A stretch of 64,000 nt of DNA, taken from PALSA-693 sp963729695 (lineage in GTDB: Bacteria; Actinomycetota; Acidimicrobiia; Acidimicrobiales; Palsa-688). This document shows, piece after piece, positions 43,318 through 52,609 of this stretch. Position 1 is the first letter of the stretch; each line of letters begins with the position of its first letter. The position numbers and the translations under genes were made by a program. The stretch is taken from assembly GCA_963729695.1 (NCBI GenBank), contig CAVSOT010000008.1, positions 62,001-126,000 on the forward strand, written 5' to 3'. A model generated the notes under the pieces. That model saw only the letters and a program-made list of their open reading frames with translations, had not been told where the DNA came from and ran no database searches.

Positions 43318-43758
43318 ATAGGGTTCGGGGTCCACACCTTCCGCCTGGTCAACGCGGCCGGGAACACGTCGCTGGTGAAATTCCACTGGAAGCCGGTGGC
43401 TGGCGAGGCGTCGCTGGTCTGGGAGGAAGCACAGAAGCTCGGCGGGATCGACCCGGATTTCCACCGACGGGACCTGTGGGAAACTATCGGAGCCGGATCG
43501 TTCCCGGAGTGGGATTTCGGGATTCGGGTCTTCCCTGACAACGACGACCAAACCTTCGAAGGCATCGACCTGCTCGACGCCACCAAGCTCGTCCCTGAGG
43601 AACTTGCCCCCGTCCAGATCATCGGGCGGCTGACCCTGAACCGTAACCCGGCCAACTACTTCGCCGAAACCGAACAGGTCGCGTTCTGCACCTCGCACGT
43701 GCCCCCGGGGATCGACTTCACGGACGACCCCCTCCTTCAGACCCGGAACTTCTCCTAG
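43318..43758 (+). pseudogene. Catalase, internal fragment
   Basis: The frame reads FGVHTFRLVNAAGNTSLVKF, WKPVAGEASLVWEEAQKLGG, RRDLWETIGAGSFPEWDFGI, PTKLVPEE-like (ATKLVPEELAPVQIIGRLTL), NRNPANYFAETEQVAF and ends DPLLQTRNFS then TAG. This is about 145 residues from the middle of a large-subunit (KatE/HPII-type) catalase. Both the N-terminal third with the catalytic His and the C-terminal part with the heme Tyr are missing, so it is inactive. It marks a deletion or insertion scar at the edge of the mobile region. Confidence 0.85.
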
Positions 43759-43859
43759 TCGCGACCTAGGCCAGGCCAGAATCGGAACAGTTGCCTTCAT
43801 CAGATTGACAGTGGGGGTGTTATGGGAGTATCACCGTCAGTAAGAAAGCTAGGTGTCGT

Positions 43860-44645
43860 ATGAAGTTCAAACTCTCAGAGATCCGAAGAAATCCGTTCCA
43901 CCATCCCGAGGCCTATCCCGTCAAGCTGGACGAGGGGACGGCCGTTGTGGCCGCCATCGAACAGATCGGCTTCTGGGACGACGTGATTGGCCGTTTCGGA
44001 CCTGATGGGAAGCCGGAAATCGCCTACGGCCACCATCGTGTAGACTTGGCCCGCAAGGCATTAGGACCCGACGCCTTGATCGATCTCATCGTCAAGGATC
44101 TCGATGACGAGTCCATGATCAAGATGATGGCCAACGACAACAGGAATGAATGGGGCACTTCCGCCGTCGTTGAGCAGCAGACGGTGCGGGCCGTGGTGGA
44201 GGCCTACGCCGACGACAAGATCAAGCTGAAAGCCCCCGCGAAGAAGACAAACTGGCGTTACGCACCGAACTACCTGGTGGGATCTGTGCCGCCCGGGGGG
44301 AAACACCACCCGTATACAGCGCTCGAAGTCGCCCATTTCTTGGAATGGACAAGGAAGGACGGCACAGAGGCTCAGCCCAAGGTCGTTCACACGCTGGCCG
44401 CCCTGGCTTTGATCGAGGAGGAGCTCCTGAGAGCGCAGGACTTCTCCGAGCTTGGAACCGCGCAGGCTGAAGCCGTCATCCAACAGACCTGCAAGCGGCG
44501 TACCGCGGCGGAGTACGAGTCACCCGCAGAGGCTGATCGGGCGGCCGCCAGGGTCGGTTTTGGCGTGGCCGAGAGGCTCCGGAGCGGCTATTCCTCGATC
44601 AAAGATGAGTCTTACGCGGCCGTCGCCGACGTCACGTTGTATTAG
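43860..44645 (+). CDS. ParB/Srx-fold N-domain protein
   Basis: A 261-residue protein with an N-terminal ParB-like nuclease/CTPase fold: AAIEQIGFWDDVIGRFGPDG, IAYGHHRVDLARKALG, MANDNRNEWGTSAVVEQQTV. The C-terminal half is helical and charged. Such orphan ParB-like proteins occur on plasmids, phages and islands and may act in methyl-transfer or immunity contexts; no ParA gene is near. GC is visibly lower than in neighbours. Confidence 0.7.
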   Translation: MKFKLSEIRRNPFHHPEAYPVKLDEGTAVVAAIEQIGFWDDVIGRFGPDGKPEIAYGHHRVDLARKALGPDALIDLIVKDLDDESMIKMMANDNRNEWGTSAVVEQQTVRAVVEAYADDKIKLKAPAKKTNWRYAPNYLVGSVPPGGKHHPYTALEVAHFLEWTRKDGTEAQPKVVHTLAALALIEEELLRAQDFSELGTAQAEAVIQQTCKRRTAAEYESPAEADRAAARVGFGVAERLRSGYSSIKDESYAAVADVTLY

Positions 44646-44683
44646 CGGGAAGGCCTGGTCTGCGCTGGCCGATCGACGAGGGG

Positions 44684-45130
44684 TCAGGAGGCCGGGGGGC
44701 ACAGGTCCGGGCTCACGTCAGACGCGGCCCTCCAGAGCCGGCGAAGCCGACGACGCTCGTGTTCGTCGTAGCCGCCCCAGACACCGAACTCTTGGTTGGT
44801 GGCCAAGGCGAACCGCAAGCAGGGCAGCTGGACCGGGCAGTAGGTACACACCGCTTTCGCTCGCTCAGTTCCGGGTCCAGTCCCAGCGGCCGGGCCGGAC
44901 GGGAAGAACAATTCTTGGTCAACTTTCTGGCACGCCGCCGCGTGGCGCCACGCCTGGTTGTCAAGACGAGCGACCTGGCGCCTCCCCAGCCTGGGTGACG
45001 CAGGGTGGATCCTGGCGCCTTGGGGCACGCCACGGATATTGCTCAGAGTGCTTCGCTTCTGGCCGACGGACGGCGCGCCGCTCCAAGCGGTCGCTTCGCG
45101 CCCGCCAGACTCCGGTGCCGATCTTGTCAT
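44684..45130 (-). CDS. WhiB-family Fe-S regulator
   Basis: A 148-residue protein with the four WhiB cysteines: AACQKVDQELFFP, then VCTYCPVQLPC, followed by FGVWGGYDEHERRRLRR, the G-W-G turn and basic tail. WhiB proteins bind a 4Fe-4S cluster and sigma-A to control stress or development genes. Residues 1-55 are outside the family core; a GTG at 45028 (MPQGARIHPAS) may be the true start. It lies between the ParB-like gene and IS110. Confidence 0.83.
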   Translation of the reverse strand: MTRSAPESGGREATAWSGAPSVGQKRSTLSNIRGVPQGARIHPASPRLGRRQVARLDNQAWRHAAACQKVDQELFFPSGPAAGTGPGTERAKAVCTYCPVQLPCLRFALATNQEFGVWGGYDEHERRRLRRLWRAASDVSPDLCPPAS

Positions 45131-45485
45131 CGTCGCTCCTCGTCAGACGTTGAACGTCACCGGGGACTGGAGCGACAACTAGGTGTGCTGCACTACGAAC
45201 CAGGTGCAGCGGGCACGAGGTTTTTTATCACCCGCTTCGCAAACTTTACAGGGACTTCGGATTTCAGCTGGCATGGCCTGGTGGCCACCGTGGAGTGATG
45301 GAATGCTGGTGTGGCCGTCTCGGGCGCGGCCACCGCCCCCTCTGTGAGCTCATCGAACTCGTATTCAGCTTGGTGCGGGGTCCCGGGGATCGTGGATTGT
45401 TGCCAAGAGCACGAACCCCAGTATCCGTTTCATTCAGGTCCCTCCCCGAGACGGCATCGAGTTGGTGTGAGAGAGGGAGGAGCAG

Positions 45486-46721
45486 GTGGAGACGATCAGG
45501 GATCGAGTAGCGGGACTGGACGTCCATCGCGACACGGTGGTGGCCTGCGGCCGGCTTGTGGTCAACCGCAGAGTCAAGGTGGTGAAGGGCACCTTCTCGA
45601 CCATGTCGTCGGGGATCCTCGCGTTGGGCGAGTGGCTGATGGATAATCAGATCTCGACCGCTGTGATGGAGTCCACCGGCGTCTATTGGAAGCCGGTCTA
45701 TTACGGGCTCGAAGGGACCATCGAAGAGCTGTGGCTGGTGAACGCAGCACACGTCAAGCGGGTGCCGGGTCGAAAGACTGATGTGTCTGACGCCGAGTGG
45801 CTGGCCGATGTCGCTGCGCATGGAATGGTCCGGGCCAGTTATGTGCCGCCACAGCCGATCCGGGAACTGCGAGAGCTGACCCGCTATCGCAAGACCCAGA
45901 TCGAAGCTCGCACCCGCGAGATCCAGCGCCTCGAGAAGGTGCTTCAAGATGCCGGGATCAAGCTCAGTTCGGTGGCATCGAGCGTGTGGTCGAAGTCCGC
46001 CAAGATCATGATCGAGGCCCTTATCGCCGGAGAGCGTGACCCTGAGCGACTCGCCGACATGTCGCTCAGCGTGATGCGAGCGAAGAAGGACCGACTGTCG
46101 GCGGCGTTCACCGGGGCCAGTTTCGCGGACCACCACGGGGTTGTCGCCCGCCAGATCATGGACCACATCATGTTCTTGGACGCTTCGATCGCCCGACTGA
46201 CCGATGAGATCGTCGAGCGCTGCGCCCCTTTTGAAGTGGCGATCTCTTTGCTGTGCGAGATCCCCGGATGGGGACGCAAGACGGCCGAGGTGTTCATAGC
46301 CGAGACCGGTGGAGACATGAGCGTCTTCGCCACGGCCGGTCAACTGGCATCGTGGGCGGGAGTCGCTCCCGGCACCCACGAGTCAGCCGGCAAACGGCAC
46401 CGTGTCGCCTCCGTCACCGGCAATCGGTGGCTGGGCAAGGCACTGATCGAATCGGCCCGATCGGCGGCCAGGAAGAAGGACACTTACCTGGCGGCCCAAT
46501 ATCGGCGGCTCGCTTCCAGACGCGGACCGAACAAGGCCACCGTTGCCGTCGCTCACAGCATGGTCGTGTCCGCTTGGAACATGCTCAGCACCGGAGAGCA
46601 TTACCACGAGCTGGGTGGCGACTACTTCATCCAACGACACGAACCGGAACGCCAGGCCCGGCGCCTCACCCGTCAACTCGAGCAACTCGGGTTCAACGTC
46701 GCCATCACCCCAGCTGCGTAG
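45486..46721 (+). CDS. IS110-family transposase
   Basis: A 411-residue DEDD transposase. The N-terminal RuvC-like domain has AGLDVHRDTVVACGR (first D), VMESTGVYWKPVYYGL (E) and RKTDVSDAEWLADVAAHG (D-x-x-D). The C-terminal Tnp20 domain has LCEIPGWGRKTAEVFIAE and the serine-bearing ASWAGVAPGTHESAGKR. IS110 elements move through a circular intermediate and encode a bridge RNA in a flanking region; the 5' gap 45131-45485 or the short 3' side is where it would lie. The CDS ends against the tail of the ISL3 transposase. Confidence 0.93.
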   Translation: METIRDRVAGLDVHRDTVVACGRLVVNRRVKVVKGTFSTMSSGILALGEWLMDNQISTAVMESTGVYWKPVYYGLEGTIEELWLVNAAHVKRVPGRKTDVSDAEWLADVAAHGMVRASYVPPQPIRELRELTRYRKTQIEARTREIQRLEKVLQDAGIKLSSVASSVWSKSAKIMIEALIAGERDPERLADMSLSVMRAKKDRLSAAFTGASFADHHGVVARQIMDHIMFLDASIARLTDEIVERCAPFEVAISLLCEIPGWGRKTAEVFIAETGGDMSVFATAGQLASWAGVAPGTHESAGKRHRVASVTGNRWLGKALIESARSAARKKDTYLAAQYRRLASRRGPNKATVAVAHSMVVSAWNMLSTGEHYHELGGDYFIQRHEPERQARRLTRQLEQLGFNVAITPAA

Positions 46722-47223
46722 AGCGTCGCGGCTGCAGGGGCATTCCACCCCAGCGGGGTTTGATCGTGGCGAGCAGCGCCCAGTCGGGCTTCCCGGCGTG
46801 GAGCAGTGACCGGATCCGGTAGTTGCGGAACGACGTGAAGCCGAAGGCGGCCCGCTTGACCCGCTTGAGCAAGTTGTTGACTGCTTCGGTGGGACCGTTG
46901 GTGACGTGAGCGGTGTGCCAGGCGACGATCTGGTGCTTCCATCGCTTGAGGGTCCGGCCGAGAGACCGCACCTCGATCGGGTTGTCGGTGTCGCCCATGT
47001 CATCGCAGAGACGCCCCAACCACTCGAGCGCGAGTTCGGCATCGGTGTGGGTGTAGAGCTCGCGGACGGCCTCTTTGGCATGCCAGGTGGTGGTCACCTC
47101 GCCTCGGGGATCGCCGGCCCGCAGGAGCCCGAGGAGCTTCTCCTTCCCTTTCTCATCGATGCGTTCGTCGGCCTTGGTGAGCAGGCGCCTGCAGCGATAG
47201 AGGGGGTCGGACTTGTGGCCACG
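46705..47223 (-). pseudogene. ISL3 transposase, C-terminal part
   Basis: Minus-strand frame RGHKSDPLYRCRRLLTKADE to TNGPTEAVNNLLKRVKRAAF and FGFTSFRNYRIRSLLHAGKP, the C-terminal third of an ISL3 transposase. It continues exactly where the fragment 50184-50998 breaks off, so both are one gene cut by the element 47224-50183. Its 3' end overlaps the IS110 CDS end. Confidence 0.88.
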
Positions 47224-47232
47224 ATGTTTGAT

Positions 47233-47244
47233 ATGCGGGTGATC
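47233..47244 (+). repeat. Left terminal inverted repeat
   Basis: ATGCGGGTGATC; its first three bases are the probable start codon of the first recombinase. Confidence 0.75.
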
Positions 47245-48324
47245 CACCACTCGATGGTCGGTAACGGGAAGCCTGTGAGGATGGAGGGCGAGAGGGTGTT
47301 CGTCCCGCAGCTGGAGCGCCGGGTTGACGAGGACGGCCAGGTAGTTTTCACACTCGGGGATCCGCTGGTGGACGACTATCTGGGCTTCGTTGCTGCCCGA
47401 GCCCGGTGGAACACGCTGCTGGCGGTGACGTCGGACCTGAAGGTGTTCTTCTCGGCAGTCGGCAAGCGACCGGATGAGATCGGCTCGAAGGACGTGTTCG
47501 GGTTTCTCCAGCATCAACGTCGACCGCGTGGGGGACCGAGCGTCGTGCGCCTCGAGGATGGCGAGAGAGGCCTGTCCGCCCGGACCATCAGGCGTCGGCT
47601 GTCGAGTGTCTCTGGGCTGTTCGCCTATCTGGCCGTCCGCGACGACGTAGCCGTGGGGGCGAACCCGGTGCCGAGGGGACTGGCGACGCGATGGTCGCGG
47701 GCGGGCCGCCGGGCCCGGACAGTGCCGCTTATCCGCACTCCGCGAACCTTGCCGAGGGTGTGTTCACCAGCCGAGGTGGACGCGTTGATGGGAGCGTTGC
47801 GGAGCGATCGCGACAGGGCCATGGTCGAAGCGATGCTGCTCGGCGGTCTGCGTCGCTGCGAAGTGCTCGGTCTGGGGTTGAGCGATGTGCGTGTCGGAGA
47901 ATGCAGAGTGTTCGTGGCCGACGGCAAGGGAGGTGCCCAGCGGATCGTTCCGGTCTCTTCCCGGTTCTTCGCCAGTTTGGGCCGCTATCTGGAGCGGGAG
48001 CGGCCGGCGGACTCGCCGACTGATCGGGTGTTCGTCGTCTTGAAGGGACCGCGGCGCGGTCGGCCTCTGAGTTCCGCGGGGCTGGACGAGATCATCGACG
48101 GAGCGCGCCGGCGGGCGGGCATCGATAGGCTCACCTGCCATCAGCTGCGCCATACGTGTTTCACCCGTCTACGTGAAGCCGGTATGGCGCTCGAGGCCAT
48201 CCAGGCGCAGGCCGGGCACCGGTCGATCGAATCGACCCGGATATATCTCCATCTGGCCAACGACTGGCTGGCCGGCGAGTACTTGCGGGCGGTCAGCGTG
48301 ATCGACGCCGGGGTTTCGCAGTGA
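47233..48324 (+). CDS. Tyrosine recombinase A (TnpA-like)
   Basis: A 363-residue recombinase of Tn554 TnpA size. The N-terminal SAM-like domain has RWNTLLAVTSDLKVFFSAVG; the catalytic domain has Arg in LGGLRRCEVLGLGLSDV, Lys in DGKGGAQRIVPV, HxxR in CHQLRHTCFTRLREAG, the second His in AGHRSIESTRIYLHL with the Tyr. All six catalytic positions are present. ATG 47233 lies inside the terminal repeat; ATG 47224 and ATG 47281 are alternatives. The stop overlaps the next gene (GTGA). Confidence 0.9.
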   Translation: MRVIHHSMVGNGKPVRMEGERVFVPQLERRVDEDGQVVFTLGDPLVDDYLGFVAARARWNTLLAVTSDLKVFFSAVGKRPDEIGSKDVFGFLQHQRRPRGGPSVVRLEDGERGLSARTIRRRLSSVSGLFAYLAVRDDVAVGANPVPRGLATRWSRAGRRARTVPLIRTPRTLPRVCSPAEVDALMGALRSDRDRAMVEAMLLGGLRRCEVLGLGLSDVRVGECRVFVADGKGGAQRIVPVSSRFFASLGRYLERERPADSPTDRVFVVLKGPRRGRPLSSAGLDEIIDGARRRAGIDRLTCHQLRHTCFTRLREAGMALEAIQAQAGHRSIESTRIYLHLANDWLAGEYLRAVSVIDAGVSQ

Positions 48325-50141
48325 CCGACCTGTCATCGCTGCCCCTCGAGAACCTGGCCGAGTCCTATCTGCACGCGCTCGAGACGGCCGGAATGTACGT
48401 GGGTCCGCCGGTGATCTCAGTGACTCGCACCTTTTTCGACCGGATCGGGGCTGACGGCTGGGCGGCCATGCCACTAGCGGAGCAGTGCCAGCTCCCGGCG
48501 AAATATCGGCGGACGGTTGGATGGTTGATCGCCACCACCCGAGTTACAGTCAGCCCGGAGTATCTGGTCCGGGTTCCGGCGTATCTGGGCGGGATCTGCA
48601 AGTGGGTTTATCCCGCTGAGTTCGCGGCCTTCACCTCTATGACTGCCGGTCTGGGCTTCTGGGGTAAGTCTCTGATTATGCAGTGGTCGGCTATGGCCAA
48701 GGCGGCGGGGATCCACGGCGTCAGACCAGACGCGCTGACAGCGGATCAGTTGCTCGAAGCCCGAGACCGCCTGCTGGGCGCTATGGCCACGTCTCCTGGC
48801 ACCTGTCGAGCTGAGACAGCGTTGTCTCGCGACTTCTATCAAGCCAGCACCACGGCCTTCCACCTGGGCTGGATCGAGTGTCCGCTGGCGCGCCGGGCGT
48901 GGAATCGTCGATCCGAACGACAGGCGATATGGGACTCCGTCCCACCGCGACTGGCCTGCACCTTGCTGGATTACATCGACCAAGTGCGCCTGTCTTTGCG
49001 CCCGTCGACGGTCGAGTCGATCGAGCGGGCGCTGCGGGAACTCGTGATCTTCCTGGCTGAGTTCGACCCCGATGTCGCCTGCGTCGCAGATATCCGCAGG
49101 CGTCACATCGAAGGGTTCAAGCTGCACCTGGCCCGAAGGCCGTCAGCCAAGGGAGGATCCCTCAACCGTCATACCATCGCGCAGCATCTCGGTGCGTTGC
49201 GCACTTGCTTCGAACGGCTCAGTGAATGGGACGGCGATGACGTCCCTTGCGGAGTTCTCGTCTTCGCCGGCGACTTCCCAATCCGGGACCAGCCGCTGCC
49301 CCGGTTCATCGACGACGGTGCCGCCGCCCGTCTCCTCACCGCCGCCCGAGCCCACCCAGACCTGTTCACCCGCCTCAGCGTCGAGTTCCTCGCCCGCACC
49401 GGGATGCGTCGGGGTGAGTTCATGGCTCTCACCGTCGACTCGGTCGTGCAGATCGGGTCCAGTTTCTGGTTGCGCGTACCCCTCGGCAAGCTTCACAGCG
49501 ATCGATACATCCCGCTGCACCCGCAGCTCAAAGCACTGCTCGACGAGTGGATATACCAGCGGCCAGCCGGAATCCGCAGCGACTACCTCTTCATCCGCAA
49601 CGGCAGACGCATCGGCGAGGCCACCCTGGAGAAGGCTCTCACTGACGTCTGCCAAGCCGCGGGGATCGCCCGGGTCACCGCCCACCAGCTCCGCCACACC
49701 TTGGCCACCCAAGCCATCAACCGTGGGATGTCCCTCGAAGCCATCGCCGCCCTTCTTGGTCACCGATCCATGCGGATGACCATGGTCTACGCCCGCATCG
49801 CAGACCGCACCGTGGCCGACGAATACTTCTCGGTCAGCGAGAAAGTCGAAGCCCTCTACAACGCCCCCCGGCAACTGCCAGCCGACGCCGAGGGGACCGA
49901 GATGGCCAAGCTCCGACGCGAGATGCACCAGCGGATGCTCGGAAACGGATACTGCGCTCGCCCCGTCGAGCTCGACTGCCACTTCGAATCGATCTGCGAG
50001 TCCTGCACCTTCTTCGTTACCACCATCGAGTTCAAGCCCACACTGCAACGCCAACGCGACGACGCCGCCAGCAAGGGCCAACTCGGACGCCAGAAGATCT
50101 TCGACGGCCTCCTCGAACGACTCGACACCCAAGCCAGCTGA
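48321..50141 (+). CDS. Tyrosine recombinase B (TnpB-like)
   Basis: A 606-residue recombinase of Tn554 TnpB size. A long N-terminal region (about 1-230) precedes the core-binding domain (SLRPSTVESIERALRELVIF) and catalytic domain: TGMRRGEFMALTV (Arg), GKLHSDRYIPL (Lys), TAHQLRHTLATQAINRG, LLGHRSMRMTMVYARI (Tyr). The C-terminus has a Cys-rich tail (YCARPVELDCHFESICESCT) as in TnpB relatives, possibly zinc-binding. GTG 48321 overlaps recombinase A's stop, so the two are made together and probably act as a complex. Confidence 0.9.
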   Translation: MTDLSSLPLENLAESYLHALETAGMYVGPPVISVTRTFFDRIGADGWAAMPLAEQCQLPAKYRRTVGWLIATTRVTVSPEYLVRVPAYLGGICKWVYPAEFAAFTSMTAGLGFWGKSLIMQWSAMAKAAGIHGVRPDALTADQLLEARDRLLGAMATSPGTCRAETALSRDFYQASTTAFHLGWIECPLARRAWNRRSERQAIWDSVPPRLACTLLDYIDQVRLSLRPSTVESIERALRELVIFLAEFDPDVACVADIRRRHIEGFKLHLARRPSAKGGSLNRHTIAQHLGALRTCFERLSEWDGDDVPCGVLVFAGDFPIRDQPLPRFIDDGAAARLLTAARAHPDLFTRLSVEFLARTGMRRGEFMALTVDSVVQIGSSFWLRVPLGKLHSDRYIPLHPQLKALLDEWIYQRPAGIRSDYLFIRNGRRIGEATLEKALTDVCQAAGIARVTAHQLRHTLATQAINRGMSLEAIAALLGHRSMRMTMVYARIADRTVADEYFSVSEKVEALYNAPRQLPADAEGTEMAKLRREMHQRMLGNGYCARPVELDCHFESICESCTFFVTTIEFKPTLQRQRDDAASKGQLGRQKIFDGLLERLDTQAS

Positions 50142-50168
50142 CCGGTGTCGGTAATCCGGTCTTGACAA

Positions 50169-50180
50169 GATCACCTGCAT
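50169..50180 (-). repeat. Right terminal inverted repeat
   Basis: GATCACCTGCAT; its reverse complement ATGCAGGTGATC differs from the left end at one base. Confidence 0.75.
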
Positions 50181-50183
50181 AAT

Positions 50184-50998
50184 GGCCCATGGTCTCGTTC
50201 TGGACTCGCCGTCGGCACTCGTCGAGCTTGGTGTTGGCGAGTTTCACGACGTGGAATGGATCAGCCACCTGGGTGGCGCCGGGCAACTTCTCGTCGAACA
50301 CCGCTCGGTAGGGACCGGAGAGGTCGAGCGTCGCCCATCTGACGTCATCCCGCCAATCCTTCGCTTTCGCCTCCAGCCACTCCTTGGGCTTGTCACCACT
50401 GCGACCTGGAACGACGTCGAGCAGCTGGCCTGCGTTCACGTCGACGATCTGGGTGGAGAACTCCTGACGGTGCCATGGACCGATCCGGGCGAAGAGCCTC
50501 GTCGAGACCGAGGGTCTCCACCGTTCCGAACCGGTCTTTGTGTTCCACCAGGGCGGTGCCGTAGGCGACGACGGTGTCGTTGATGGTGTGCCAGTCACAA
50601 CCGAGCTCGACAGCGATCTCGTTCACGGTCCTGGCGTGACGGCCGACCTGTTCGGTGACCCACCGTCCGGCCCGATCCGACAGCATCAGTCGCTTGGCTG
50701 CGATGCTCGGCTCGTCCTCGGTCCAGCTGCCGCCCGGACAGGTCGGCTCCGCGCAGTGCCACCGGAACTTGTGCCACACGAGGCGGGTGGGACGGCCGAA
50801 CGCGGCAAGATCGACAAGGGTGACCACCGGACGGTCCTTCACCCGGGCGAGCACGCCGCACTCCGAGCATCCCGGACGTCGAGCACGAGTTTCGACATGG
50901 ATGGACAACGGGGCGCCCACCTCGTCTTCGAGGCCGAGCACGGTCACCTCAGGCAAACCGACAAGCAGCTCGCACATGCGCGTAGGGTCTGTCACCAC
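50184..50998 (-). pseudogene. ISL3 transposase, N-terminal part
   Basis: Minus-strand CSECGVLARVKDRPVVTLVD (zinc-ribbon), KFRWHCAEPTCPGGSWTED, HTINDTVVAYGTALVEHKD, then LGLDE with a frame change near 50500, and LFARIGPWHRQEFSTQIVDV, DLSGPYRAVFDEKLPGA up to LDECRRRVQNETMGH. The reading frame is then cut by the 2.96-kb element. The gene therefore had at least one further lesion. Confidence 0.88.
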
Positions 50999-51128
50999 GG
51001 GGTCCTCCGTCTGCGGTCGTCGAGAAACCTCAGACTGGTGGACCCCCGCTACGCGCTCGCGGATCCCTCCCGTCCGGCTACACCCCGCTCGCCCCCGCTC
51101 GATTCGGAAGTGTCACTAGAATGACGCA

Positions 51129-51482
51129 GTGAACCCGACTCCCAGGACCGACGAGATTGTCAATCGGGGTGATGTCTGGATGGCAGCGTTCGATCACCTT
51201 CGCCCAGTGGTCGTGCTCTCCAGACTCGACAATGACGATCTTCGGTGCGTGGTCGCTGTCGAGCCAGCCAACGAAGACATCTCGGGTGTGGCCGTGGAAG
51301 TTGACCTCGGACTCAATGGCCATGTCGTCCGAGTAGCACTGCCCAGACCGGGACAGATCAACTGCACGTGGGTTCTCACCTCGTCGCAAGAGGATCTGAT
51401 TGAAAAGGCGGGGACATTGAGTTCCGCCAAGCTAAACGAAGTCGAGAATCTGATCCTTATGGGCGATCAGGTATCAAAGTGA
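51129..51482 (+). CDS. MazF/PemK-like toxin
   Basis: A 117-residue protein. IVNRGDVWMAAFDHLRPVVV then LSR is the MazF/PemK opening; further strands follow with LPRPGQINCTWVLTSSQEDL. The fold cuts mRNA at specific sequences. No antitoxin is adjacent on either side, and the usual conserved Ser/Thr and Arg of active MazF cannot be confirmed. GTG 51129 is chosen. Imperfect 22-bp direct repeats lie at 51097-51118 and 51628-51649, flanking it. Confidence 0.65.
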   Translation: MNPTPRTDEIVNRGDVWMAAFDHLRPVVVLSRLDNDDLRCVVAVEPANEDISGVAVEVDLGLNGHVVRVALPRPGQINCTWVLTSSQEDLIEKAGTLSSAKLNEVENLILMGDQVSK

Positions 51483-52099
51483 GCGTTGCAGGTACTCGGG
51501 AGTTGATCCCGCTGGGCCGGGGAGTCCGTAACTGAGCGCTACGACAGGTATCTCGATTGAATGCCCGTCCGGTATCCCATAACCGCCAAGTTATACCTGA
51601 TGCTCACAATCGCGATCGCCGTACCCCGCTCATTTCCGAAGTGCCACTTTACACCCCTCGAAGATATCCGCACAACATGACTTAGACGAGACGCAGAGAT
51701 GTCCATTCGGGGTCGGCCTGCTTCGCCCAACCGGCGTAGTTAAGCGGTCGTCTCGGATGCGGTCGAACACCTCGGCGGCCTTTCTAAACACCGGGCCAGA
51801 GGGCCGCGGCTGCAAGTTCGGATGGGAGCGGAACCGCCGCTTAAATGACAGAAGGAGCCTCGGGTCTTGACTTGTTGCGCTCCAAGGTGCAGACACGGGG
51901 GCGGGAGTGACCGCCATTTCCGAAATGTACGCACCCTCCTACTGGCGATGCCGCGAAGTCAAACAACCGACGGCAACCAGCGGACGTTCGCTGCGGGCTC
52001 TTGGTAGGTCGGGCGCCGGGGTGGGCCCAACGGTGAATTGATCCCCAGCTCCGGCTTTGGGTGTCCGCCAGTCAGCCGGCGCGTCGGAGTAAGCGGTGT
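51483..52099. other. No gene recognised
   Basis: Both strands are broken up and no family match is visible. The only structure noticed is the right copy of the 22-bp repeat (51628-51649). Confidence 0.5.
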
Positions 52100-52576
52100 T
52101 CATCCCGTTTTGCCCGGGCCCGAAGTCGTCCCTTTGCCCGACACCTTGATGGTGAAGTTTTGGCCGTTGATGGTGCCGGTGGAGGTGGCCGCGGCCTTTG
52201 CGGTGGTTGCGGGGGTGAAGAAGTAGGTGATCTGACACGATGCTCCGGGGGCCAGGGTGACACCCTCGCAGTTCTGGAAGTCCGAGAACGGGCCCGAGGA
52301 GAAGCCCCCACCGGCCATGGCGACCACGCTGGAGGCACCCCACACGTTGGTCACGTTGACCACCTGGTTCGGGCTCTGGGTGCCGATGGCCAGATTGCCG
52401 AACTGCAGGGTCGTGGGCGAGATGAGCAATTGGTGAGAGCCGACGGCGCCGGCCGGGGGGGAGAGGACCGCGACGGCGCCCAGGGCCACGAGAACAACCG
52501 CAAAGGCCGCTCGCAGGCGCCCCGCCCGATGAGAGGGTGAACCGGGTGGTATTTCAGCCTGCAGTACGGATCGCAT
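52100..52576 (-). CDS. Secreted choice-of-anchor/ASPM-like protein
   Basis: A 158-residue secreted protein. An N-terminal signal peptide (RAAFAVVLVALGAVAVL with AxA-like cleavage near PAGAVG) precedes one Ig-like domain: LLISPTTLQFGNLAIGTQSP and LAPGASCQITYFFTPAT, as in choice-of-anchor D/ASPM-SPD-2-Hydin repeats. It ends abruptly after one repeat (SGPGKTG), so it may be short by nature or truncated. Role at the cell surface unknown. Confidence 0.72.
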   Translation of the reverse strand: MRSVLQAEIPPGSPSHRAGRLRAAFAVVLVALGAVAVLSPPAGAVGSHQLLISPTTLQFGNLAIGTQSPNQVVNVTNVWGASSVVAMAGGGFSSGPFSDFQNCEGVTLAPGASCQITYFFTPATTAKAAATSTGTINGQNFTIKVSGKGTTSGPGKTG

Positions 52577-52609
52577 CGTTCGGTGCCCCTTTCTGCTTGC
52601 GCTTGTCAG

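Larger units (their letters stand above)
47224..50183 (+). mobile_element. Two-recombinase Tn554-type element
   Basis: Inserted inside an ISL3 transposase codon series (...ETMGH | RGHKSDP...). The flanks restore an open frame when it is removed. Ends carry a 12-bp inverted repeat with one mismatch (47233-47244 and 50169-50180) and an ATG trinucleotide at each junction (47224-47226, 50182-50184). It carries just two overlapping tyrosine recombinase genes and no cargo and no TnpC. It is compact and both genes look intact, so it may be active. Confidence 0.85.
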
